Positions 1 to 11,911 of a DNA stretch of 64,000 bases are shown here, piece by piece. The DNA is taken from positions 8,090,501-8,154,500 of the forward strand of contig JAPYXD010000608.1 in the NCBI GenBank assembly GCA_030998225.1, read 5' to 3'. Position 1 is the stretch's first letter; each line of letters starts with the position of its first letter. The notes beneath the pieces were generated by a model. That model had not been told where the DNA came from. It saw only the letters and a list, made by a program, of their open reading frames with translations, and searched no databases. A program made the translations under genes and the position numbers. This DNA is from Diplolepis rosae. Taxonomy: Eukaryota; Arthropoda; Insecta; Hymenoptera; Diplolepididae.

Positions 1-480
1 GATCCTGAGGAAACTCGGAGCAACCGTCAAGTTGCAACTTTTTTCCCAGGGTCTGGATGGTCCCTCGAACCTACCTTAAGCAGGTGCTGAGACCGAAGTG
101 ACTTTTGGTAATTTTTCACTGCGCTCGTCACCTCGATTTTTCTTTGATTCGCGGTTATTAATTCCCCACTTTCCATAAATTTGCTAGAAGGGGGCTCACA
201 TGACTGTCCTGACATGAGATCATCAAAAATGGGGAACCAATGGGAGTGGCAGAAAAAAAAATTCGTAAAAATAATTATCTTTTTATGCATTAATGCTTCT
301 TTTACCATTTTACCCGGTTGAAATGGTGCGCACTTCCTCATGCGTTACAACAAACCTTTTCCCATATTTTTATCATTTTTGGTTTGCCAGAAAAATTCCC
401 TTTTGCATTTTCTTGCAATCAGAGATAAGAGGGAAAGAGGACACACGAGCTTTAGAATGGAAAAAACAATTCACCTGTCG
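1..480. other. Unassigned AT-rich DNA
   Basis: I see no recognisable gene. On the minus strand an open stretch (341 to 27) gives a polar 104-residue peptide with no motif I know. It could be part of a dispersed repeat, but nothing else in the window matches it. Confidence 0.3.
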
Positions 481-485
481 CCGTC

Positions 486-569
486 TCGTAACCGGCCTTG
501 ACCCGTAGTCTAATGGCCAGACACGAGTGTCAATATTTTCATGGGTTTAAAATCCCCTCACAGGTTACG
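486..569 (+). repeat. Degenerate tRNA-like segment, possible SINE head
   Basis: TAGTCTAATGG resembles a pol III A box and D arm, with GTCT and AGAC able to pair. GGGTTTAAAATCCC resembles a decayed B box and T arm. CGTAACC and GGTTACG at the two ends can pair. The anticodon stem does not form, so it is not a working tRNA. It could be the head of a tRNA-derived SINE or a chance match. Confidence 0.2.
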
Positions 570-793
570 AAATTTTCCTAACGGCACTTGATCAAGGAAA
601 CGTGCCAAAATTAAATAATAGTTTCGGAAACAATCTATTTTACTTTGCATATTGCATCTTTCGCTTTATTATGATGTCTTAATAAGGTCTATCTGTTTAT
701 TATTTTCAGAGATCAGGTGTCATTTAGTTCTAATATATAAATAATATGACATGCATGATTATAAATCGGTATACAGCTGAACCGTCTTACGAT

Positions 794-1140
794 ATGTGGT
801 TTCAACAAGACGGTGCCACTAGCCACACAGCACGCGTCACAATCGTTTTATTGTAAGGCAAATTCGGTGAACGTGTTATCTCGAGAAATGGTCCGGTCGA
901 ATGGCCACCTCGTTATGCGATCTAGCGCCATTGGATTTCTTTTTATGGGGCCATATCAAGTCACTGGTCTATGCCAACAAGCCAGCAACTTTAGACGACC
1001 TCAAAGACAACATCCAACGCGAAATTGCCAACGTTCCGGTCGAAATGTGTGCCAGAGTGGTGGAAAATTGGGTCCAAAGAATCGACCGCTGTAAAGGGGC
1101 TCGTGGTGGTCATATGACCGATATCGAATTTCATTCATAA
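794..1140 (+). pseudogene. Tc1/mariner-superfamily transposase, C-terminal remnant
   Basis: The reading frame from 794 gives a start like WFQQDGATSHTA, which carries the second catalytic Asp of a DDE transposase of the DDE_3 type. A TAA stops it at 854-856. After a frameshift near 917 the frame from 901 continues with DLAPLDFFLWGHIKS, which carries the third catalytic Asp, and ends at 1140. No catalytic N-terminal half and no terminal inverted repeats were found. The nearest relative in the window is the transposase at 50388-51409, which shares the QQDG and PLDYFLWG motifs. It is a dead fragment. The family call is firm; the subfamily is not. Confidence 0.8.
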
Positions 1141-1249
1141 AATTTAATGCTCGCACTACACCCACAATAAATTTGAACTCAATATCTCAAATATTTCTGT
1201 GTTTTATTCATAGATAAAATTGTTATGTCCCTATTGGAAAACCCTTTAG

Positions 1250-1556
1250 TATATTGTGCAACACACGGAAAACATTTATTTTACTCATGTCATTATTGCA
1301 CTCACTTTGCTCGGGCATCAAACTTCTCACTCGCAAAATAAACTTTTTTTCTACTAGCGGGTCATAATATGGATTTTATTGTCAAGTACGGGGCAAACAA
1401 ATCCTTTCTTTGGCCACCTAGTAGAAAAAAAATCGTGTGCAACTAGGAACAAAACAAATTTTACTCGTGTGGTTGTTACCCTCGCTTTGCTCGGACATCA
1501 AACTTCACACTCGCAAAATAAATTTTTTTTTCCCTAGTTGCACAATGTACTATTTT
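1250..1556. repeat. Two diverged direct copies of a ~120-bp segment
   Basis: Segments about 1255-1370 and 1437-1556 share a run of matching blocks: TTTTACTC, CTTTGCTCGG, CATCAAACTTC, ACTCGCAAAATAAA, in the same order, each ending in a T-rich stretch. They are separated by about 65 bp. They look like an old tandem duplication or two copies of a small repeat. Confidence 0.6.
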
Positions 1557-1599
1557 CCTACTGGGGGGTCGAAAAATTGATTTTTTTGCCCCGCAGGGG

Positions 1600-4522
1600 G
1601 CAATACACTGCATTTATGACCGGATGGTAGGGGAAGGCTCTTTCGTTTTATTTCCTTTAAAGCGAAGTAAGAAATATATAGCGTATGAATATATAATATC
1701 TCTTTAGTTGATACTCTCGATCATAGTTTCATGATTCTTCCTGCTGCAAAGTAACCCACGTTAAGTTCGTATCATCTCTTTAAATTTTAAATCCACTCTA
1801 CTCTCTGCAATTTCTCGTTCTCCTAATATCTTGAAATACTGTTTCATGTTGAACGAAGAATGTAAAATTTTAATCTCAGGATATGCTAAAATGCTCTTTC
1901 ATATGAACTATCAAATAAATTCGCTTCCCTATGCGACCAAGTTTGCTCTCATGTTATAATATGCATTCCAAAATTAATTCACTGCACTGAAAAAAATAGT
2001 TGGTTCATGCAAATTTTTCGATTCGTAAAATATGCCACAGCTATTAATTTAGTACCGATTTGCGATGTTGCTTAGATGTTATTGAGGCGTCTAATTTCAA
2101 TTTGGGGATTTGTTGAAGTGAAGTGCAATAAAAGTTGAATACATTTATTACAAATTGCCAAAAGCTTGAAGCACTCTATGTGTTCGAAAACACAAGTACA
2201 TTGTTACCATTCCTTATTTATTCAGTAAAGTCCGAAAGGTACATTTGCATAAGCTATATATATATTATTTATCATTTGATAAATATTTTTCAACAAATTG
2301 TCCATTTCTGATTGGATTGTTTATTTGAAATAAAAATATGTTTGAAGAAATAAGATTATAATACACGTAAAAATGAAACGGAGCCTTGTTTGGTTCACGT
2401 TAGGGCCACAGTATGAACATAATTTTGTGTTTCTCATCAGGGTAAGCATTTCATTTTACATCGGGCGCTACTGGGATTGTCTGATCAGAAACTCATTTCA
2501 TCCCATTAGGGCCAGAAGGGCGCCATGATAAAGTTTCTGTACGGGAAAGAATCGAGGGGCTGTTCACTCTCATCTGAATGATTGCGTCCATACGAGTCAT
2601 GGAAAATCAACGCGAGTCCACATGAGTCTTAGAGATTCGACGCGAGTTCGCTCGAATCTTATGGGTATTATCGGATCCATTCGAGAGTGAACATCCCCTC
2701 GGAAAGAACTTACTGAATATTAGCAATACTTTCTGAATATCAGAAAGTACTTGCTTCTTTTTAGTAAATTGGCTGAACGCTACGAAAATTACTGTAAAAC
2801 AGAAGGTAAATTATAAATAATAGTAATTCTTATGCTGACATAAAACATACCTTTTGCTAAATTTTACGTGTTACAAATATACAAAGGAAATTATAAAAAA
2901 TAGTAACTGATTGCTGTTAAATAGCTAATTATGTTCTTTTTTTTAAACTAAAAAAAATCTAAAACGCAATGAATAAAAATGCTAGAAAGCAGTAATAACA
3001 TTCTAATTTTTACCAAGTTACTTCCTGAAATTCAAATTGAAGCGCAACAAAATATTTAGCAAGTGACTTACTAGTATTTATTTAGTAAAATGCATATACA
3101 TCATGTATACCTTACAAATTTTATTTAAGTATATAATGCAAATTTTTTGCATTTATAGATAAGGAGGAAACTTTAAAAGAATTTTGAAGAATATTCAATC
3201 AAATATCAATATCAATCAAATATCTTGTGTAAAAACATTTACAAGGAGGTTCTTCTATTTTGTGTGTTGTACATTTTAAAAATATGGATTTTACAATTGC
3301 GACTTCCCAATTATTATTGTGCCTAAGAAACTTATGTGAAATCTAAATCTTGTGTAGATTTTTCAAATATTATGTAATACGCTTATCAAGACTTATGATG
3401 TTTGAATTTTCATTAAATCAATTTAATTTAATAAACTTAAGTGAAGAAGAAAGAAGTAATTATAAATAAATTAAGAAAAAATTATGAATCAAGAATTTAT
3501 TAAACTTACAGAATCTATATAACTAGATTATGTGAAACTTTTAAATAAATTACATAAACTAGTGGATAATCATTAAAACAAATAGTGGTTAACACTGCAG
3601 CGCATGTACGAAAACTTCGTGACAAACAGACAAAACAAGATCGAACACGAGTGCAATACGATACATTTTTAAAATCAATAGTTTATAAGTGGAATCTACT
3701 ATTTTGGATTCAGAGAGTACTAAAATAAACTGTAATTGTATTTTGTATGTTTGTATTTGATTTTGATTATTAAATATAATAACGTTGGGTCATACAATCT
3801 CACAGTGGTAATTTTTAGAGCTATTTCAATGTTTTGAACGTTCAAATTCAAAAGTTCTGGATTTAAAAAAAGATGTAATTCAAAAATTTTAAAAAAGGTC
3901 TAATTTGTTCAATTTTTGTTAGATAAGTTTAACTATAAAGAACTTGTCCTTTATTTTTGAGCCTTGACCACAGCTTATTTCAATGTAACCATTTTGTCGT
4001 GACCACATGCAACAACAACGACAGACAGACGGAACGACAAGTTATTTTCAAACACATCTTGAAATTTTCTTAATGACGTTCAGAGGCTGAATATTTGATA
4101 CGTTCATAAATTATTAAATCATAATCATCATCTTGGCATATTTAACTAGACAAGCACGGACACGTAGGTTGATATATATGTTTAATGAGACTGGAGAGAA
4201 TATAAAGAGATGAAAAGGAATTGATTAAAGTGAGCTACATAGTTTGATATAAAAATTGTTCTTTTAAAGCTAATTGCTGCCTATTAAATATACATAAAAT
4301 GCATAGTAGAGTTAAGGGAGTTCTATTATGAAACTATTAAAAAAAGATTTTTAATGAAAAAACTCTATAACGTCTTTTCAGGGCTATAAGCATGACAACT
4401 CTAAAATTGAAAAATTTCTAGAATCCAAAAGCGTTCTAGTTATTATTTTTCTTGGTTTAATTAAATTTGTATTTTTTGCTTTTCGAAAGTACCTAAGTCG
4501 AATATTTTGTTTTATTTTACAG
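1600..4522. other. Unassigned AT-rich DNA upstream of the lectin exon
   Basis: No gene, RNA or element was recognised. A signal-peptide exon for the lectin gene would be expected on this side. It would have to end in phase 1 at a GT donor, and I found no convincing one, so the 5' end of the gene may lie outside the window. Confidence 0.35.
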
Positions 4523-4635
4523 ACGACTGTCCAAACTGTGTAGATGAGAATGTAGGTAACTTAGCAGTTTCAAGATGGACGATGCCGCTTCTGAAACTGG
4601 GCGAAAAACGATATTACCTGGGGATCTTCTTCAAG
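4523..4635 (+). CDS. C-type lectin gene, N-terminal part of the carbohydrate-recognition domain (exon)
   Basis: The exon follows a pyrimidine-rich acceptor (TTTATTTTACAG) and ends at AAG|GTAAGT. Only one frame is open: two bases complete a split codon, then 37 codons. It begins DCPNC and ends with a YYLGIFFK-like beta strand, the usual start of a long-form C-type lectin domain. It ends on a codon boundary, which fits the phase-0 start of the exon at 17463. The upstream exon, presumably with the signal peptide, is not seen. Such proteins are usually secreted insect pattern-recognition lectins; secretion here is inferred. The next intron is 12.8 kb long and full of mobile elements. Confidence 0.75.
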
Positions 4636-5053
4636 GTAAGTGAACTGTCGCTTTGCTGAATTTATTCGCCGCTCTATAAAGTCGTGCGGGTCTTTATTAG
4701 ACTTCTTAAAGTTTTCACGTTTGAAGCCAGGATATTCCAGACCTATAAATGGGGCATAAAAGTTGCTTTAAAAGAAAGAAAGGGAAGTAATGGAAAGGGT
4801 TGACCTGTTTAGTTCGTATACATTTCAAACCATCTCCTGAATTTCTTATTTATAAAAATCTTATTCTAGTTTTTATAAGATAAGCAACCTTCGGCGTCTA
4901 AAATTTTCAGTGCGTTATCGACTTTTTACAAATATTACAGCAATGACTGACAAATTTCTTCCACACAGAAAGAATAATAGGTCAAAATAAAATGCAGCAA
5001 GATTAGAAAGAACCATATTTAGACTCGAAATAAACCAAATGGATTTTTTAAAA
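4636..5053. other. Start of the 12.8-kb lectin intron
   Basis: GTAAGT opens the intron. I see nothing else recognisable before the repeat copy that begins at 5054. Confidence 0.5.
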
Positions 5054-5850
5054 TCTCATCATGAATGAGAAAGTATTGGTTTTATGTGAAGAAATGCATT
5101 TGAAATTCTGATGAAGTCGTCACGTTTTGAGACCCCCTCAGTCAGAAAAAACGGTTTTTACGAAAGTATCTGTCTGTATATAGCAGTAGTAGTAGGGCTT
5201 ATACTCGATAACTCTCGATAGAATTGTCAAATTGAGTTCAGCTTTGACCTACTATATCGGAACCCAAAAAGTAGGGACAAGTTCGTTAACCAACCATATC
5301 TGACCAAAATTGTGGAAAGAAAAGCATTTTTTGTATCTCAAAAATTGCAATATTGATTTATGATAGTGCTTATAATTATATACCAATTATCTCTATAAAA
5401 TTTTTCGTATCAGCCAAAATCAGAAAAGTTACAGTATATTAAAACTTGAAAAAAGTCAATATCGAAATTCCGTTTTTTCAGTTAAACTATACGAGATACG
5501 AAAAAAATATTAAAATACAAAATTGTTTACTACAAATAGATTTACAACGTTAAATCACAACATTTTTTTATAAGATGTATATTTTTCTTTTTAATTCGAA
5601 AAAATACTATTGAAAATCGAGCACGTGTATTATGATGAGAATGTGTTTCTTAAGGCCGATAGAGCCTTAAGTAAATGAAATTTTCTTAAAAAAAATTTAG
5701 TTATTTGAATATGAAGGAAATAAATCACCGAGCGCGAAACGCGACGGCCGAATCGCGCGACCCGGGCGTGCTCAAACTTGCTAGCTACGCGCAAAGCGCG
5801 CGATGAGAATTACCCGAAAAGCGTGCAAATTCTTTATATTTTCTGCACCT
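5054..5850. repeat. Copy 1 of the CTCATCAT / 155-bp-unit repeat family
   Basis: It starts with TCTCATCATGAATGAGAAAG and runs through a GTCTGT stretch, CGATAACTCTCGATAG and TTCGTTAACCA. Diverged units rich in GAGATACGAAAAAA follow, then a 3' module from about 5635 with GATGAGAATGTG, a CTTAAGG...CCTTAAG hairpin and GCGCGAAACGCG-like palindromes up to about 5850. Other copies are at 6456, 11290, 11912 and, reversed, 40490-41653. Confidence 0.7.
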
Positions 5851-6455
5851 CAGTTTGAATACTTATTTTTTTCTCTGCGTATGTTATTTCAAAACATGAA
5901 AATGTTTACTTGATTGCAGTAATGTTATAATAAAGCCACTAGCATTTTTTAAAAACATTTCTGTAGTGTCCTAGAAGCTTCTACAATGATTATGGAATAT
6001 TTCAATCTGTTTTACAGTCTGTACTTTAGACTCTATGAAAATAAAATTTTCTTAGTGTTTTGGAAACTTTGATGCTCATACTAGATCGTTTTACAGGCTT
6101 TATGCGTGGCAAATAAAATGTTTTGTAACATTGTAAAAGATCCCAACACATTTTTAAATGTTCCATATTAAGAGTATGTGATACTTGATGAAAGTGCAAG
6201 TTCATGTGAACAATGTGTTTGAAATGGGTTTTCCTGGAATGCTGAAAAAGTTTCTGTATACATCAGTACCTAGAGTAATGGATAGATAAAACTCAAACGA
6301 AAAAAATAATAAAGCAAACATGACATATAAGTTTTTTTTCATGAAAAAAATCGTGCATTAATTTTATTTATTGTTTATCACTATTTTAAAAAGCCTTAAC
6401 AGTAAAATCTAATGAAGTTTGAAAAGAAATAAAAGAGTTTCACGCAACATTAATT
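5851..6455. other. Unassigned intron DNA
   Basis: AT-rich intron sequence with no recognised gene or element. Confidence 0.4.
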
Positions 6456-8230
6456 ACATTCTCATCATACGAAAACATATTGGTTTTATGTAAAAAATCA
6501 CTTTCTGTATTTTCATCAAATCTTTACGTTTTGAGACTTCCTGAGACAGAAAAAAACAGTTTTTACAAAAGTGTCTGTCTGTCTCTGTCTGAGGTAGTAG
6601 TCTTTTTAAAAATTTTTTTTTTCAGAGGAAAAAAGAGAATGCATTTACACACGCTGTGTGGGACTCGACCGAAGCAATACCCACTAAACTAAAAACTCCC
6701 CTGTTTCCTCGCCAGACAATGACCTCGGAACTGCGTCAGCATTACCTCAGGGTCATTGTCTATGAGCGCAAATCGCCGAACCTCGGCGCACATCTGCTTT
6801 GTACTAACTCCTGTCATCCCAAATTATCACCTAATTCATGCTTTTGTGACGCCATTTGTAGTGGAAGAAAGTGTGTTCTGCATCTTCGATCAGGTCGGGA
6901 CAGTATTGACAGAAGGGGTTCACCTTGATTCCTCTCCTGAACAGGTACCGGTTAAAGTGACCATGTCCAGTGAGGAACTGGCATAGTTGGAAATTGACCT
7001 CTCCATGTGTCCTCCTGAGCCAGGAACTTAGCTCTGGAATAAGTTTATGCGTCCATTGGGCATCCGCCGTGTCCTTATCCCACCGTTGCTGCCATTCTAT
7101 AAGCGTGCGCTCTCTAGCGCGTGCCCTGGTGTTGCTTCCATTTTCACTCGTTCGTTCCTCGAAGACTTCTGCACTTTCTCTAGCTAGCAGATCAATGGGG
7201 ATCATGCCCGCAACCACGAGGACCGCCTTCTCGGGCACCGGTCGGTAAGCGCAAGCAACTCTCAGCGCGGCATATCTCTGTACCGAAGCTAGGCGTTAAC
7301 GATATTTGTCGACCGCCATGGCTTCGACCCAAACTTTGGCACTGTACAACATGATGGAGTGAGCAACCTCCATGAGCAGTCTCCTCTTGCTTGTCCTAGG
7401 TTCTGACACGTTGGGCATGAGCCTGGAGAGGGCAGCTACCATTTACGCAGTTTTATTCGCGGCCTGCTTGATATGAGGCAGATGGGTCAGCTTCGCGTCA
7501 ATAATCACACCAAGGTATTTCACTCATTTGGAGGCCACGATGTTACAGTTGTTTACAAAATTATTTACTGCATAAAGATCTGCAAGTTTGAACTATAACA
7601 TTTTTTCATGAGATGTATATTTTTCTTTTTAATTTACTAACAATAAAAAAATACCATTGAAAATCCAAAATACAATTTTTTAACAATAATGTTTGAAATG
7701 CGAAAAAAACGTAAGTTTTCAAAATTGTTCGTTTCAATAACATCTACAAATTTTGTCTGACATAGTTTCTAATAAAACGTGTATTTTTCATTTTAATTTT
7801 AAAAAAATACGATTAAAATTAAAAAATTCCATTATTTAAACCAATATGTTAAAATGAAAAATCGTTTGCTTAAAAACAGTCTACGAATTTTTTTCCTTTT
7901 TTGAGATATTTGGAAAAAGATACATTTTTTTAAATCTTATAAATTATTAGAAATTTACAAAAATGTATACAGAAAATCGAGTGCAAAGCGCGAGTGTTAT
8001 GATGAGAATGTGTTCCTTAAGGCTGATAGAGCCTTAAGTAAATTGAATGTCCTTTTTCATTCGAAATCAAAAAATTTAGTACGTTTGTAAAAATGTAATT
8101 CAAATCTATAATATTATAAAATTGACTGGAGCTTCAGTATCAAATTATATGAAATAAACTTATATCTATGCGAAGAATATAAGATCGAACACTAAGCGCG
8201 AGGTTCAAGTAGAACACACAACTTCAAAAT
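6456..8230. repeat. Copy 2 of the CTCATCAT / 155-bp-unit repeat family, split by an R1 fragment
   Basis: The copy opens with ACATTCTCATCAT and a GTCTGTCTGTCTCTGTCTG stretch. It is interrupted from about 6640 to 7560 by a LINE fragment on the minus strand. It then resumes with the AT-rich tandem units and ends with ATGATGAGAATGTG, the CTTAAGGCT...AGCCTTAAG hairpin (about 8015-8040) and an AAGCGCGAGG motif near 8195. Confidence 0.65.
6640..7560 (-). pseudogene. R1-clade non-LTR retrotransposon, reverse transcriptase C-terminal fragment and 3' tail
   Basis: Read leftwards from about 7560, the frame encodes the end of an R1-type ORF2. It has a KYLGVIID-like block, then YAALR.A.AYRPV, then HGEVNFQLCQFLTGHG and a closing Cys/His stretch (FCQYCP...AEHTFFH) that resembles the usual C-terminal zinc-binding motif. 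Two in-frame stops lie in the part above 7238. The untranslated tail (about 6640-6830) carries GTGGGTA and GAGTCCCACACA, also found in the tail at 14888-15057. The catalytic RT core and endonuclease are missing, as in a 5'-truncated LINE copy. It lies inside a repeat in the lectin intron. Confidence 0.8.
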
Positions 8231-9097
8231 TACACATTACATATTTTGACATGAATAATAAAAACTGTATTAATTTATATTTCAAATGAAAATCGTGAAA
8301 GAATCACTACCGGGATGTAAATGTGGAAAAATAATTCTACCGCTGCCTTTAATTCCGCATCGTTATCATAAATACAGCTATTTCAGAATGTTGGAAAAAT
8401 AAAACCTTATGAAGGATGAAATTGTGTTGCGAGTTATTACACGCTATCGCCGTTTATTTCTTTTGCCTCTGTATGATGTAGACCATTAGGGAATACCCGA
8501 GTTCTTGCATTCTTCGTGCATTCTGGGCGACACATGCATACACATTGCATAGAAACATCACATAATGTAGGCCATTTGGCGTTAATTAAGATTCATAAAT
8601 AAATTATTCCGAGTTTTGGGTTCTCTATACAGGGTAGGTTATTTATCATAAGACATCAAAATATTTTAAGAAATACGCATCGCACAAAAGAATATCCACA
8701 ATAAAAACTCTTTTTTCCAATGGGAAAAAGCGACTCCGAAAAATTAAGATTTATTTTTCCGTTAAAGAAACTTGTTTATTTTTTACCCCACGTCTCATAT
8801 GTTTTAAAATTAAAACAGGTCTTTTTGACTTTAATTTAAAATTTCAAGAATTTGAAGCTATTCGAACCCTCAAAATATAAAAAAACGACTATTAAGTTCA
8901 TATAGTTATTTCAGAAAAAGTGACTTTTAACAAGACTATACGGGATGTTAGCACTTTGTGCACCAAAAAAATGTATCTAATCAGTAAAGATATAACTGAA
9001 AATTGTGTAAAATGTACATATAGTATGTAGAATAAAATAAAGATTCAATATAGTGCAGGTGCATATAGTTTTAAAATACTTGAAATAATCATTAGTA
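8231..9097. other. Unassigned intron DNA
   Basis: No gene was recognised. ACAGGGTAGGTTATTT at about 8631 looks like a terminal repeat of a DNA element, but I found no matching partner. Confidence 0.35.
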
Positions 9098-9164
9098 ACA
9101 CATCACTCAATAAGTTCGTAGGATGACTAATAGAAAAAAAATTTTAGGCAAAATTCGTCTTCAT

Positions 9165-10981
9165 TCACCAAAATAGTATCTTTCAAGTGATACATTCATT
9201 CCAACGCATCTCTAACATCTCGTTGCCTTTTTTGTAGAACGCTTTATCTTTGGCCTCAAAATACGCTTCAGTTTCGGCAATCACTTCTTCATTAGAGGTA
9301 AATCTCTTTCCCTAGAGCATTCTTTTTACGTCTGCAAACAGGTAGTAGTCGCTGGGAGCCAGTTCCGGCGAATACGGTGGATGGGGAAGAAATTCAAAGT
9401 GCAATTCGTGCAATTTTGTCATTGTTGCGATCGACTTTTGACACGGTGCATTGTCTTGGTGCAATAATGCCTATCTCTTCTTTATTTGGAGTCGTTTTCT
9501 CGTAATTTCTTCTTTCAAACGCATCAATAACGCAATATAACATTCACTGTTGATAGTTCTTCCTTTCTTAAGGTAATCGAAGAATAAAATACCGTGCGCA
9601 TCCCAAAATACGGAGGCCAAAACCTTACCAGCTGACATTTGCGTTTTTGATCGCTTTGGATGGTTTTTACCCTTTGCTGTCTAGTCAGCTGACTGCCGAT
9701 TTGACTCTGGAGTGTAGCGATGGAATCGAATTCAGCGCTCTAAATCATTGGAGCGTTGTTGTTTTTGATCGACTGTGAGCAAACGCGATACCTATTTTGA
9801 ACAGAGCTTTTTCATGCTCAAATGTTCATGCAAGATGGTGAATACACTGCCTTCTGATATCTTTAAGGTGTTAGCTATCTCATGCAACTTCAATTTATGA
9901 TCGACCAAAATTATTTTGTGGACTTCTTTTATGTTTTCTGGATCAACTGCCGAATTTGGGGGACCAGAGCGTTCAGCATCTTCGGTGTTTGTACGGCCGC
10001 GTTTAAAATCAGCAAACCACTTTTCTAACATTTGTCTTGATGAAGCAGAGTCCGTATAACAGTCGTCAAGCCATTTCTTTGCTTAAGGCGGTATTCTAGT
10101 CTAGAATTTTGAAAAAATCGATTTTTTTCCCCCATATTTTTAAAGCATAGACCTTTAAGAATATTTCCTCCAAAGGAATTTTGAAAATTTTAATTATTTA
10201 CGGAGTTGTAGCTATTTTAGTGATGCAGCGCGCGAACCGGTCCTGCCACGTTAAATCTGGCGGCCCACAGTGGTACAGAATCCGAAAAAGCTGGCCAAAA
10301 CTGAAAAGTTTGCTTTGCAATAATTGCATTTGTATAAAATTGTATTTGAACAAGAGGAAGGTCCAATGTATAGAGCAGGAATCGCCGATTAACAAAATGT
10401 GAGTAAAAACTGCCTGCAACTTTTCTCAAATCTTTAAACGCGTTGTTCTCGAAACTACTTTTTCCAACACGTTTGACATGATTTCTCAAGTTCTAATGAA
10501 CCGATTAACTTGAAATTTGGCGTGGACCTTCTTTATATATCCCTTTATCGTTCGAAGTAGGATTATGTGAAAATTTTGATTTTTACTATTTTAAAAAAAT
10601 TTTAATCTTTATAAAAAACAGGGCAAAAACAAACTTTTTTTTCAAACAGTCGCCATTTTGTGAAAAATTTTTTTTTGTTTTTTCCCTAGTTCAGGCGATA
10701 GCGATATTCTTATTCATTGACCCTTTTTTTCACCTCCGCCACTTCACCAGCCTGTAACTTTGTCAATTTTCAAATTTTTTTAATTTTTAATTTTTTTTGT
10801 ATTATTAGAATATTAATCAATATCTCATAAAAAAATGTATAGTAAAAATATTTTTAGTTTTTTTATAGAATTTAAAAAACACCCAAAATTTGTAACTCTA
10901 GAATAGAATACCCCCTTAAACGGCACTTTTTTCCATTAAAAAGCAATGCTTCATCAACACACGAAATTCAGATTTTTCCAT
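9165..10981 (-). pseudogene. mariner transposase, broken (interrupted by a MITE)
   Basis: The gene starts at an ATG at 10981 with MEKSEFRVL, typical of one large insect mariner group. It runs through a helix-turn-helix region (LKLHEIANTLKISEGSV), then WDAHGILFFDYL, HQDNAP with the second catalytic Asp, and PHPPYSPELAPSDY with the third. It ends with RWNECIT near 9190. Defects are a TAA after about 21 codons, exactly where the nested MITE sits, a deletion of the stretch that should carry the first catalytic Asp (between about 9790 and 9720), and several further stops. Expected length is about 345 residues. It is dead. Confidence 0.85.
10087..10915. mobile_element. piggyBac-type MITE (TTAA duplication) nested in the mariner
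   Basis: TTAA flanks both ends (10083-10086 and 10916-10919). The ends GGCGGTATTCTAGTCTAGA and its imperfect reverse complement form TIRs that match at about 16 of 19 positions. The interior (829 bp) has no transposase. TTAA target choice and the short TIR fit a non-autonomous piggyBac-type element. Confidence 0.8.
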
Positions 10982-11160
10982 TGTTTTAAAAATTACAAAA
11001 GTAGCGTCACTAAAACCACTGTAACTTGTGAACTTGTCAGATTGTCATGAAATTTTTACACAAATCGTTTGAAGGTTGGTACATACTAAAAATCATATGG
11101 ATTTTTCAATAGTGGCCCCATCTACATTTCATCCTACGAACTTATTGAGTGATGTGTTAC

Positions 11161-11289
11161 GTCGCTGAAATTTTACACGACAATATGATAAAATGAAATT
11201 GTGGTAACTGAAAATAAAATTCTAGTCACAAGGGCAGTTACAAGGGCAGTCACAAGGCTGTCACGAGGGACTTCTATAACTTGCATAAG
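11161..11289. repeat. Short tandem CACAAGGGCAGT repeats
   Basis: At 11226-11270 the motif CACAAGGGCAGT(T/C)A is repeated with small changes (AAGGGCAGTTACAAGGGCAG, then CACAAGGCTGTCACGAGG). It sits just outside the mariner terminus. Confidence 0.5.
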
Positions 11290-11800
11290 GATCATTTCAC
11301 CCAAAATTTAGATTTAAATATTTTTTCAGCGTTCTTTGATCGAATTCGATTTTTTTCACCAAAGTATGTGAGATACGAAATAAGCATTGTTCTGCAAAAT
11401 CGTTTCCTTAAATAAAGTCTACGACTGTTTTTTCTTTTTGAGAGATTTGGAAGAAAATAAATTATTTTAATCATGTAACTTATTAAAAAGTTACTGAAAT
11501 GTATACAAAAAATCGAGCGCGAAGCGCGAGCGTACTGATGAGAATGTGTTCCTTAAGGCTGATAGAGCCTTAAGTAAATTGAATTTCCTGTTTAACTTAA
11601 ATTCAAAACGAAATAGAGTGACTTGGAGAAAATGTGTAATTCACATCATCTGTAATATAATTATAAAATTAGTTTGAGCTTCAGTATCAAATTATAAGAA
11701 ATAAACTGAAATGTATGCGGAGAGCACAAGACCGAGCGCGAAGCGCGAGGTCCAGGAAGAACGGAGCGCGCAGCGCGACGATCGAGTATTACGGAGTATT
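11290..11800. repeat. Copy 3 (3' part only) of the CTCATCAT / 155-bp-unit repeat family
   Basis: It begins inside a tandem unit (GAGATACGAAATAAGC) and includes GATGAGAATGTG at about 11539, the CTTAAGGCT/AGCCTTAAG hairpin and two palindromes GAGCGCGAAGCGCGAG (about 11513 and 11735). A variant GAGCGCGCAGCGCGAC lies near 11764. The 5' part is missing. Confidence 0.65.
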
Positions 11801-11911
11801 AAATTTTTAAACTTTCAGGTTTCGGAATAGGTACTTTTTTACGATTGCGTATACTGAAAAAAGTATTTTTATTTAAAGAATTTCCGAGCATCATGAAATT
11901 TAAGCTTTTTT

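Larger units (their letters stand above)
9098..11157. mobile_element. mariner element with perfect TIRs and TA duplication, holding a nested MITE
   Basis: The TIRs begin ACACATCACTCAATAAG and are perfect inverted copies over about 29 bp (9098-9126 and 11129-11157), flanked by TA at both ends. Without the 829-bp nested insertion the element is about 1.23 kb, the normal mariner length. Its transposase is on the minus strand and is decayed. Confidence 0.9.

Noticed and set aside
486..569. A functional tRNA gene
   Set aside because: A- and B-box-like parts exist but the anticodon stem cannot form and the acceptor geometry is wrong; at most a SINE or tRNA remnant.
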